A DNA stretch of 7,510 nucleotides from Alphaproteobacteria bacterium (GTDB taxonomy: Bacteria > Pseudomonadota > Alphaproteobacteria > UBA6615): the NCBI GenBank assembly GCA_013003285.1, contig JABDJY010000377.1:1-7510 (forward strand), written 5' to 3'. Shown here piece by piece: positions 1 through 6,248 of the stretch (its first letter is position 1; each line of letters starts with the position of its first letter). The translations under genes and the position numbers were made by a program. The notes beneath the pieces were generated by a model that saw nothing but the letters and a program-made list of their open reading frames with translations, was not told where the DNA came from and did not search any database.

Positions 1-2
1 GC

Positions 3-83
3 AATCAACCGGTCGGGGTTTCGCGCGTTCTGTGGGTCAACCAAAAGACCCGGATCGCCCACTATCGCGAGATCGAGTTTTAA
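3..83 (+). CDS. C-terminal end of an unidentified protein (partial at left edge)
   Basis: An open frame enters from the left edge and ends at TAA 81-83, giving 26 residues that finish in RIAHYREIEF. The mix of hydrophobic and charged residues reads like a real protein tail; the two other plus frames read less naturally. The stop abuts the stop of the minus-strand gene to the right: both use the TTAA at 80-83, so the genes converge with overlapping stop codons and no room for a terminator between them. The family cannot be named from 26 residues. A tail of a histidine-phosphatase-like enzyme is one weak possibility. The sequence left of the window would settle it. Confidence 0.5.
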   Translation, partial: NQPVGVSRVLWVNQKTRIAHYREIEF

Positions 84-439
84 CGCGGCAACGTGCGTGA
101 ATTGCAATCGATCCTGTGCTCACCGACCTGCGTGGTTTTGACCAAGCGGCATACGCTCAACTTGCCAGCGGCGCGATCAACGAACCAAATATTTGATCCA
201 GACGAGACGGTTTCGACGACTGATTTAATATCGCGAGTGCCACTGCCCAAAACGGCCAAGGTTGCCGCCGGCGCACCACGAAACACTTGCACCCGCGCTT
301 CGCGTATTTCGGTAATGCTTGCCGATTGGCCGCCGCCCCGTATCACTTGGACATCTTGCTGATGGGCGTTGGCAATTCCTGTTGGTGCCAATCCAGCGAC
401 CACAACCGCAGCTGCGGCGCCAATTCGAATAGCGTTCAT
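80..439 (-). CDS. Small exported protein of unknown function
   Basis: This is a 119-residue protein. Residues 1-25 form a signal peptide: a short basic start, the hydrophobic run AAAAVVVAGLA, then ANA before a predicted cut at His26. The mature part is about 94 residues, so it is probably periplasmic or secreted. It contains two related stretches, VQVIRGGG near residue 30 and VQVFRGAP near residue 50. The C-terminal half carries WFVDRAAGKLSVCRL and a second cysteine near residue 112; Cys97 and Cys112 could form a disulfide. The ATG at 437-439 has a good ribosome site, GGGGAG, seven bases upstream, which supports both gene and start. It lies 94 bp downstream of the Sel1-repeat gene on the same strand, so shared transcription is possible. 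I do not recognise a named family and assign no function. Confidence 0.75.
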   Translation of the reverse strand: MNAIRIGAAAAVVVAGLAPTGIANAHQQDVQVIRGGGQSASITEIREARVQVFRGAPAATLAVLGSGTRDIKSVVETVSSGSNIWFVDRAAGKLSVCRLVKTTQVGEHRIDCNSRTLPR

Positions 440-533
440 GGATATACTCCCCGTTCCAGTTGACCTGGGAATTATGACCGGTCGGGAGAGTCGAGGCCAG
501 CGGCCCGGTGCGGATAGCTTATCGGGCAGAAGA

Positions 534-1124
534 TTACGGCTTTTGATTCTTCACCAGCCACGCCTGCGCCTGACGTTGTGCCTCGGCAACCTGTTCGGGG
601 GTCATCGCCGCGGCGATATCATCGCGCAACTGACCGGCGTCGGCATGGCCTTGGGCCGCCGCTAGATTATACCACATGTGGGACTGCACCACGTCGCGCG
701 GCACGTCGGGGGATCCCCGTTCATAAAGAACACCCAGGTTCAACTTGGCAAACAAATTGCCCTGCGCCGCGGCCGCCCGATACCACGCCGCCGCTTCAAC
801 ATAATCTTGCGGTACACCAGCGCCCTCTTCATACATAACGCCGAGATTTTGCTGCGCGCGCGGATGGCCGTTTTCGGCCGCACGGCGATACCATTTCACG
901 GCCTCGGCATCGCTCTGAGGCACCCCCAGCCCCCGTTGGTACATGGCGCCGATATTACGCTGTGCGTCGGCATCTTCGTTTTCGGCGAGCGGAGTCCAAA
1001 TATTCAACGCGCCGGCATAGTCTCCGTCCTGAAAGGCCGCAACACCTGCGTTATAGTCCTGGGCAACAGCCGGCGTGCCAGCCAGTATTACAGCGGCCAC
1101 CAAGGCACATATTAAGTTTTTCAT
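534..1124 (-). CDS. Exported Sel1-repeat (TPR-like) protein
   Basis: This is a 196-residue protein. Residues 1-21 are a signal peptide ending AVA before Gln22, with no lipobox. A TPR-like helical pair at about 22-50 (AFQDGDYAGALNIWTPLAE) is followed by three Sel1 repeats at about 53-87, 88-122 and 124-159. Each has the LG..Y..G.GVPQD..EA..WYR.AA..G pattern; the third is altered to RGSPDVPRDVVQSHMWYNLAAAQG, as is common in a last repeat. The tail, MTPEQVAEAQRQAQAWL, is helical and typical of such proteins. Sel1 proteins are alpha-solenoid scaffolds that bind other proteins; an exported one would act in the periplasm or envelope, but no partner is evident. The start codon has only a weak ribosome site. 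The gene lies 62 bp downstream of the reductase gene and may be transcribed with it. Confidence 0.92.
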   Translation of the reverse strand: MKNLICALVAAVILAGTPAVAQDYNAGVAAFQDGDYAGALNIWTPLAENEDADAQRNIGAMYQRGLGVPQSDAEAVKWYRRAAENGHPRAQQNLGVMYEEGAGVPQDYVEAAAWYRAAAAQGNLFAKLNLGVLYERGSPDVPRDVVQSHMWYNLAAAQGHADAGQLRDDIAAAMTPEQVAEAQRQAQAWLVKNQKP

Positions 1125-1186
1125 CGCGCCAAGGTAGCATCAATTCGCGGGATGAAAAACGGCCTAAACGCTGCAATAGTGCGGCG

Positions 1187-2134
1187 TTACGCTGCGGCCG
1201 ACCCCACCTCCGAACGCCGCTTGGCCTCATAGGTCTCGATCGCGGCGAGCGCGCAGTGCAACATGGGCGTTTCGATGCCTTGGGCAGCGGCACGGCGAAC
1301 CATATCGCCGATGACATGTTCGCCCTCGGTCGGCCGCCCGGCCTCTACATCACGCAACATGGAGGCGGCGAACGCCGACCCGCGCTTGGTGAACATGCCG
1401 TTGTAGGCCTCCAAGGTCGACGCGGTGACCGGATGGCCCAAAGCCGCCGCGGTGTCCCGGCATTCAGCCAGTGCCGCAAGCAGGAACGCCTCACCCGAAG
1501 GGGCTTCGAGAATTTCGCCGATGACCGAACGTGTAATGATGTTCGCCGTGGCCAGCGCCGACAACATGGCGAATTTATCCCACATGTTCTGAACAATATC
1601 GGCGCTGAATTCGATATCGCACCCTACGGTCTCGTTCAACGCCGCGAATGCCTCGGCACGTGCCGATGGTTTACCGTCGAGCTCGCCGAAGACGATCCGT
1701 TGAAAATCACCAAAATGGCGGATTTCGCCGGTCGCGGAATCCAGTGCGGCGCCGATATAGCAAGTGCCGCCCCAAACATTGTTCTCGCCGAACCGTTCCT
1801 GCAGCCGCTCAACATGCTGCAAGCCATTGAGCAACGGCAGCGCCACGCTATCGGGCCCCATCGCCGGTGCAATCGCCGTCATGGCATCGTCCAAATCATA
1901 GGCTTTGCACGACAGCAGCACGACGTCGTAAGGCGCGGTGATCTCGTCGCTGGCGATGGTGGTCACCGGCACCGCAAAATCACCGCCGTAACCGCTGCGC
2001 ACCACGATGCCATTCTCGTCAAGCTGCGCGCGCCGGCGCGGGCGGACCAGAAACGTAACGTCCGCCCCGCCCTCTGCGAACCGCCCGCCAAAACATCCAC
2101 CGACTCCGCCGGCACCTAAAACCAAAATACGCAT
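1187..2134 (-). CDS. panE: 2-dehydropantoate 2-reductase family (PanE/ApbA)
   Basis: This is a 315-residue protein of full family length. It starts MRILVLGAGGVGG, the Rossmann loop GxGGVG at residues 7-12 for NADP(H). Further family marks are the LSCKAYD segment with Lys77, LPLLNGLQH with Asn103, NMWDKFAML with Lys187, and SMLRDVEAGRPTEGEHVIGD with Glu270. By spacing, Asn103, Lys187 and Glu270 match the catalytic Asn98, Lys176 and Glu256 of E. coli PanE, so the enzyme should be active. The classical reaction is NADPH-dependent reduction of ketopantoate to pantoate in pantothenate and CoA synthesis, in the cytoplasm. Many genomes carry PanE paralogues acting on other 2-keto acids, and no other pantothenate gene is nearby, so the substrate and symbol are tentative. 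The open frame reaches nine codons further to 2161, but ATG 2132-2134 is preferred: it begins the Rossmann strand and has GGGTGGG seven bases upstream. Confidence 0.9.
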   Translation of the reverse strand: MRILVLGAGGVGGCFGGRFAEGGADVTFLVRPRRRAQLDENGIVVRSGYGGDFAVPVTTIASDEITAPYDVVLLSCKAYDLDDAMTAIAPAMGPDSVALPLLNGLQHVERLQERFGENNVWGGTCYIGAALDSATGEIRHFGDFQRIVFGELDGKPSARAEAFAALNETVGCDIEFSADIVQNMWDKFAMLSALATANIITRSVIGEILEAPSGEAFLLAALAECRDTAAALGHPVTASTLEAYNGMFTKRGSAFAASMLRDVEAGRPTEGEHVIGDMVRRAAAQGIETPMLHCALAAIETYEAKRRSEVGSAAA

Positions 2135-2263
2135 ATTTAAACCCACCCTTTTGAACCGCAAAATTCAAGAAAACTAATTCGTGCTTGCGCTATCTAGCCA
2201 CAGTTTAGACGCTTCGCTAGTGTCTCGCCTAACGTTGCGCCACCGCTGATAGGATATATTCGC
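2135..2263. promoter_or_regulatory. Divergent intergenic region between the reductase and SDR genes
   Basis: These 129 bp separate two start codons pointing away from each other, so promoters for both directions must lie here or overlap the genes. The left part is AT-rich (around 2135-2180). I see no convincing -35/-10 pair on either strand and no clear operator-like palindrome. On the plus side, AGGA at 2251-2254 lies nine bases before ATG 2264 and is the likely SDR ribosome site. On the minus side, GGGTGGG seven bases before the codon at 2132-2134 serves the reductase. The promoter role is inferred from gene layout, not from a motif. Confidence 0.5.
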
Positions 2264-3031
2264 ATGACTAATACACAATCCGGCGCCACCCCACGCCGCG
2301 CGCTGGTGACTGGCGCCTCACGAGGGATTGGACGTGAAATTGCCCTGACCTTGGCGCGCAACGGTTTTGACCTCGCCGTCACCGCTCGCGAAATCGATCG
2401 GCTCGACGATGTCATGAGCCAACCTGAAATGGCCGGGGTAAACGCAATTCCTATTGCTGTGGAGCTAACGTCTCACGATAGCATCAACCAAGGTTTCGAT
2501 ACTGCCGTTGAAGGCCTCGGCGGCCTCGATGTGCTGATCAACAATGCTGGGCGTGCGCTAATCAAACCGGCAATCGATGTGACCTGGGAAGATTGGGATT
2601 CTGTCGTCGATGCCAATTTGAAGGGCGCCTACTTCCTCTCTGGCCGGCTGGCACGTCATTGCATCGACGCCAACCGGCCCGGTGCTATCGTCAACATAGC
2701 GTCCACACATGGTTTGACCGGACTTGCCGGCCGCACGGTCTACGGAATCTCGAAAGGCGGCATGATCCAGATGGCCCGAATGCTGGCGATCGAATGGGCT
2801 GAGCAAGCCATTCGCGTTAATTCCGTCGCCTTATCTACTGTGATGACCGAATCGCGTCAGGAAATGTTGAAAGATCCCGAAGTGCGGGCGCGCATGCTCG
2901 GCCGCATCCCATCCGGGCGTTTTCCCGAGCCGGACGAAATCGCCGCGGCGGTACGCTATCTCATCAGCCCAGAAGCGGTCTCCATCACTGGGCATACTTT
3001 GGTCGTCGATGGCGGGCTGACGGCGGCCTAA
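2264..3031 (+). CDS. Short-chain dehydrogenase/reductase (classical SDR)
   Basis: This is a 255-residue protein, the usual classical SDR length. It has the cofactor loop TGASRGIG at residues 16-23, NNAG at 93-96, Asn118, Ser147 in NIAST, and the catalytic pair Tyr160 and Lys164 in YGISK. The Asn-Ser-Tyr-Lys tetrad is therefore complete. The C-terminus has ITGHTLVVDGG, the standard family ending. It should be a soluble NAD(P)H-dependent oxidoreductase acting on an alcohol, sugar or 3-oxoacyl substrate; the sequence does not say which. Arg20 in the glycine loop is compatible with NADP(H). One oddity is VNSVALSTVMTE (about 185-196), where most relatives have a Pro-Gly pair (VNxxxPGxxxT) over the cofactor. 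The start at ATG 2264 is supported by AGGA nine bases upstream. The gene precedes the transporter on the same strand but is separated from it by about 200 bp. Confidence 0.93.
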   Translation: MTNTQSGATPRRALVTGASRGIGREIALTLARNGFDLAVTAREIDRLDDVMSQPEMAGVNAIPIAVELTSHDSINQGFDTAVEGLGGLDVLINNAGRALIKPAIDVTWEDWDSVVDANLKGAYFLSGRLARHCIDANRPGAIVNIASTHGLTGLAGRTVYGISKGGMIQMARMLAIEWAEQAIRVNSVALSTVMTESRQEMLKDPEVRARMLGRIPSGRFPEPDEIAAAVRYLISPEAVSITGHTLVVDGGLTAA

Positions 3032-3228
3032 ACATCAGCGCATCATTGTCTCGTCCAGGGCTTTGTCCGGACTAATAATGGTTTGACAATTCCGACCAGA
3101 TGTTTGAGTGTCTGCACGGGTGGTTAGACCCATACGCACCAATGAATAAGAGCTCGAAAAGGGCTCATGAGGTGATCAAGGGAGTAGTTCGACGTGCGCG
3201 AATCACGCCCGAAATTCGGGAGGAATCT
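3032..3228 (+). promoter_or_regulatory. Leader and probable promoter region of the ABC transporter operon
   Basis: This 197-bp gap lies between the SDR stop and the binding-protein start. It contains an exact TTGACA at 3083-3088, a candidate sigma-70 -35 box, but the bases 16-18 positions downstream (around 3105-3111) make a poor -10, so the promoter call is weak. Possible small RNA hairpins are GGGT/ACCC (3118-3121 with 3128-3131), CGTG/CACG (3193-3196 with 3204-3207) and CCCGA/TCGGG (3208-3220). The last abuts the ribosome site. I do not see a TPP or other known riboswitch core. No open frame in the gap looks coding. I see no T-tailed terminator for the SDR gene, so read-through into the transporter remains possible. 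Confidence 0.4.
3218..3224 (+). promoter_or_regulatory. Strong ribosome binding site that fixes the binding-protein start
   Basis: GGGAGGA lies four bases before ATG 3229-3231 and is the best ribosome site in the window. It fixes the start there although the open frame continues upstream to 3100. Its first three bases are also the 3' arm of a short hairpin at 3208-3220. Confidence 0.8.
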
Positions 3229-4338
3229 ATGAAATTATTGACCAACGCCGCTATCGGCGCGGTGTCTGCCATTGCTCTGATGGGCGCGGCAACGCTTGCG
3301 AATGCGGCCGAACTGAATGCTCAAGAAAAAGCACTTATCGCCGGCGCCAAAGCCGAAGGCGAAGTCACCATCATCAATCCGCTGTTCAGCGATCGCACCG
3401 GCCAACGTATGGCTGCGGCTTTCAAAGAGCGTTATGGCCTCGGTGACGATTTTAAGTTTAACAACCTGCGCAAAGGCACTGGCGCCACGGTGGCTCAGGT
3501 CCGCCAGGAAATCCAAGCCGGCAAATTCACCGTCGACGTTATCTTGGTCAGCGCCCCAGGCTTCTTTGATGCCGCCCAGAAACGCGACGCTTTCCTAGAG
3601 CTCGATAGCGGCTATTGGAAAGACAGCGCAGGCTTGGTGGAATCAGCCGGACAGTATTCGGCCTATCCGCACGTTGTTACGCCTCTGGCCTATACGTTCC
3701 AGCCGGTCTGGAACGCGTCGTGCCCGGGAATGGAGAACTTCAGCGTCTCGTCCTATGGCGATGCCATCAAGGAATCGTTGAAGGGCAAGACGATTTCGTC
3801 GGATATCACCAAGAGTTTCACCTACACCAATACGGTGATCGCCCTTGGCGAAGCTAACGCTGTTGATTTCAACGCGTTCTGGCCGGCTCTGAAGACGACC
3901 GATCCGATCGTCGAGTTCCGCACCGAGCCGAAGATGCAGATGCTTATCTCGTGTCAGCGTCCTTTCGATATGTGGAACCTGTCGGGCCGCGTCTATCAGA
4001 ACGTCCTGAAATCGCCCGACCTCGCCGATAAGATCAAGATCGGTTCCTACGAGGAAGGCCAAGTGTTGCTGGGCAACCAGACAGCCGTCCTGAAAGGCGC
4101 CAAGCACCCGAACGCCGGCAAACTGCTGGTCGAGTTCTTGCTGAGCGAAGAAGGCTCGGATCTGTTCGTCGAAGGCGAAGCGATCTACAGCCTGCGCGAA
4201 GGCTACACGCCACCTGCCGCCGCCGCGCCTTACCTGCTTGATTTAAGCAAGGTAAAGCTCATCGGTATGAAGGATTGGATCGGCGCCCAGAACCAGTTCA
4301 AGGATGTCCGTGAACAGTGGCAGAAAAACTTCAGGTAG
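3229..4338 (+). CDS. Periplasmic solute-binding protein of an Fe3+-type ABC importer
   Basis: This is a 369-residue protein. Residues 1-26 are a signal peptide (Lys2, then hydrophobic IGAVSAIALMGAATL, ANA before Ala27). The mature protein begins LNAQEKALIAGAKAEGEVTI, where the EGEV-type first strand is typical of the family 1/AfuA-FbpA group, followed by QRMAAAFKERYG. Near the C-terminus, GAKHPNAGKLLVEFLLSEEGSDLF (about 290-313) is the hallmark of this group. It should bind its solute in the periplasm and deliver it to the permease encoded next. The family covers iron, thiamine, 2-aminoethylphosphonate, polyamines and others. No adjacent Tyr-Tyr pair, the iron ligand of FbpA, occurs anywhere in the protein, so iron is not supported. 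Cys165 and Cys242 are the only cysteines and may form a disulfide. The start is chosen for the GGGAGGA site and signal peptide; the frame upstream to 3100 looks non-coding. Confidence 0.92.
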   Translation: MKLLTNAAIGAVSAIALMGAATLANAAELNAQEKALIAGAKAEGEVTIINPLFSDRTGQRMAAAFKERYGLGDDFKFNNLRKGTGATVAQVRQEIQAGKFTVDVILVSAPGFFDAAQKRDAFLELDSGYWKDSAGLVESAGQYSAYPHVVTPLAYTFQPVWNASCPGMENFSVSSYGDAIKESLKGKTISSDITKSFTYTNTVIALGEANAVDFNAFWPALKTTDPIVEFRTEPKMQMLISCQRPFDMWNLSGRVYQNVLKSPDLADKIKIGSYEEGQVLLGNQTAVLKGAKHPNAGKLLVEFLLSEEGSDLFVEGEAIYSLREGYTPPAAAAPYLLDLSKVKLIGMKDWIGAQNQFKDVREQWQKNFR

Positions 4339-4358
4339 ACCCTAAGTCCCTGACGTAA

Positions 4359-4391
4359 TATGGGGCTCCGCCCCTAAAGCGGAGCCCCATA
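4359..4391 (+). terminator. Perfect 12-bp hairpin after the binding-protein gene
   Basis: TATGGGGCTCCG at 4359-4370 pairs without mismatch with CGGAGCCCCATA at 4380-4391 across a nine-base loop. It begins 20 bp after the binding-protein stop. A run of five T's occurs only at 4402-4406, about ten bases past the stem, so this is not a textbook intrinsic terminator. In binding-protein operons such hairpins often protect the 3' end of the first gene's message or stop part of the transcripts, so that the binding protein outnumbers the permease. That reading fits the position but is inferred. Confidence 0.65.
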
Positions 4392-4475
4392 CCTTCATGA
4401 GTTTTTAGCGCGGTGGCGGGCTGAGTTATGCCCTCCGTTCCGCAATCCAGTTGCCGCCAGCAATGTGGGAATACA

Positions 4476-6227
4476 ATGACCACACAATCCCTCCCGAGAA
4501 CCGTCGAACGCTCGCTGTGGGCCAACCGCCTGCGCGCCCTGTTAACCCAGGAAAATATCATCACCATTATCGTCAGCCTGATTGTTGGCGCGGCGGTGAT
4601 ATTGCCTCTGCTGACCTTGTTTGTCAGCAGTTTCAAGGTTCTCGATCCGCTTGGATGGGACACCACATGGGGGTTCGGTAACTACGTCACCCTGTTCACC
4701 GATCGCATCATCCCGAAGGCTTTCGTCAATACCCTGATTATAAGTACCGGTTCGACGATCTTGGCGACGGGCCTGGGCGTATCGCTGGCCTGGATCAACG
4801 CCCGCACCAACTGCCCCGGCCGCGACTATCTCGAACCGTATAATCTGATTCCGTTTTTTCTCTCGCCGTTTATCGGGGCGATAGCCTGGCACAATTTGGG
4901 CGAGCCGCAAACCGGTTTGCTGAACAATCTGGCGCGCGATGTGTTTGGCATCGAAGGCGCGCTTATGAACATCGACACCATTTGGGGTGTGGTTTGGGTC
5001 ACCGGTATTTTCTTCGCGCCATTGGTCTATTTATTCGTTGTCGGCTCGCTGCGGCGCATGGATCCCTCGCTGGAGGACAGCGCGCGCACCACCGGCGCCG
5101 GCCTGTGGCGAACGACCATGACGGTAACCCTGCCGCTGGTCATGCCGGGCATCCTGTCCGGTGCAATCATCGTCTTCGTAACGAGCGCCGGTGAATTCGG
5201 CGTGCCTTTCAAACTCAGCGCGCCCTATGGCTGGGAAACGCTGACCACACAGATCTTCTCCAAAGCCGTTGGCGACGACGCGAACCATTTCCTCGGCGCC
5301 ACGATGGCCATGTCGCTGGGCATTATCACGGTATTCCTGATCTGGATTCAGCAGCGCTATATCGCGCCGCGCTCGTTCACCACGGTGACCGGTAAGGGTT
5401 TCCGCCCCAACGTGCTGGATTTGGGCAAGTGGCGTTGGCTTGCCTTTGGCTACAATCTGAGCTTCATTTTTGTCGCCGTCATCCTGCCCATCGCCTGCCT
5501 GATCATTGTCAGCCTACACCCGGTGTGGACGGGCAAGATCATTCCCGAGGCCATGACGTTCAATAACTACGTGAAGACCTTGTTCTTCTGGCGTCCCGAC
5601 GCAATTCAGGCGGCCACCAACGGTATCGTCAACAGTTTGATTTTAGCCTTTGGCGGCTCGACCATTGCGATGGTGATGGCGCTGGTTGTCAGCTACATGA
5701 TCCACCGCACCAAGGGTTTCGGCGTTCGCCTGCTCGATTTCCTGTCGGTCGTGCCAATCGGCTTCCCGGGTATCGTCTTGGCCATGGGCGTGCTGGTCAC
5801 CTACATCCAGACGCCGATCTACGCCACATTGTGGATCTTGATGCTGGCCTACATCACGCGCTTCTTTCCCTACGGCCAGCGCAATATCTCGGCGATTATG
5901 ATGGCAATCTCCGAAGAGCTCGACCAAAGCTCGCGCATGGCCGGCGCGTCCTGGTTCACGACCCTGTGGCGGATCACCATTCCCCTGCTCAAACCGGGAA
6001 TATTTGCCGGATGGATCCTGCTGTTCATCATCTTCCTGCGCGAATTGTCGATCTCGATCATCCTGTTCTCGACCGGCACGGAAACGCTCTCGGTTGGCGT
6101 CTACTATCTGACCAACTTCGAAAACGAACCGCTCACCGCGGCGCTATCGATGGCACAAACAGTGGTGCTGCTGATCGCCATTTACGTCTTCCGGCGCGTC
6201 GCCGGGCGCGAAGCCCTCACCGCCTAG
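4476..6227 (+). CDS. Fused two-domain ABC permease, Fe3+-type (FbpB-like)
   Basis: This is a 583-residue inner-membrane protein with about twelve hydrophobic segments, beginning with one at 28-50. It carries two permease domains in tandem, roughly 83-290 and 380-573, each with its own ATPase-docking EAA loop: EDSARTTGAGLWRTTMTVTL from 200, and LDQSSRMAGASWFTTLWRIT from 482, each followed by PL..PGI. One chain thus supplies both halves of the channel, as in FbpB-type permeases. The cytoplasmic N-terminus is polar and basic (RTVERSLWANRLR). ATG 4476 is preferred, with a modest GGGA site upstream; an in-frame ATG at 4428 would add 16 residues (MPSVPQSSCRQQCGNT) and remains possible. It is separated from the binding-protein gene by the hairpin and is followed 21 bp later by the first ATPase. 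The transported solute cannot be read from the sequence. Confidence 0.93.
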   Translation: MTTQSLPRTVERSLWANRLRALLTQENIITIIVSLIVGAAVILPLLTLFVSSFKVLDPLGWDTTWGFGNYVTLFTDRIIPKAFVNTLIISTGSTILATGLGVSLAWINARTNCPGRDYLEPYNLIPFFLSPFIGAIAWHNLGEPQTGLLNNLARDVFGIEGALMNIDTIWGVVWVTGIFFAPLVYLFVVGSLRRMDPSLEDSARTTGAGLWRTTMTVTLPLVMPGILSGAIIVFVTSAGEFGVPFKLSAPYGWETLTTQIFSKAVGDDANHFLGATMAMSLGIITVFLIWIQQRYIAPRSFTTVTGKGFRPNVLDLGKWRWLAFGYNLSFIFVAVILPIACLIIVSLHPVWTGKIIPEAMTFNNYVKTLFFWRPDAIQAATNGIVNSLILAFGGSTIAMVMALVVSYMIHRTKGFGVRLLDFLSVVPIGFPGIVLAMGVLVTYIQTPIYATLWILMLAYITRFFPYGQRNISAIMMAISEELDQSSRMAGASWFTTLWRITIPLLKPGIFAGWILLFIIFLRELSISIILFSTGTETLSVGVYYLTNFENEPLTAALSMAQTVVLLIAIYVFRRVAGREALTA

Positions 6228-6248
6228 CGCAGATTGGATTGCAGTAAG

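Noticed and set aside
440..533. Possible terminator or operator between the Sel1 and small exported genes
   Set aside because: Only a GACCGGTC palindrome (476-483) and an imperfect CCAG/CTGG pairing (456-468) are visible. Neither is long enough or T-tailed to support a call.
962..2119. A 385-codon open frame on the plus strand opposite the reductase and Sel1 genes
   Set aside because: It is antisense to two well-supported genes, its translation is rich in Arg, His and Gln with no recognisable motif, and it has no ribosome site. It is a GC-rich shadow frame.
2255..2260. TATATT just before the SDR start as a -10 box
   Set aside because: No acceptable -35 lies 16-18 bp upstream, and transcription would begin at about the start codon. 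The AGGA beside it is better explained as a ribosome site.
3100..3228. Upstream extension of the binding-protein frame by 43 codons (starts at 3100 or 3142)
   Set aside because: The extension would bury the signal peptide inside the protein, has no ribosome site comparable to GGGAGGA at 3218-3224, and reads like leader sequence.
3643..4107. A 154-codon minus-strand frame inside the binding-protein gene
   Set aside because: It is fully antisense to a gene with clear family motifs and a signal peptide, with no features of its own.
6234..6248. TTG start for the first ATPase adding five residues (MDCSK)
   Set aside because: TTG is a rare start and no ribosome site precedes it. ATG 6249 gives the expected short N-terminus before the first beta strand.
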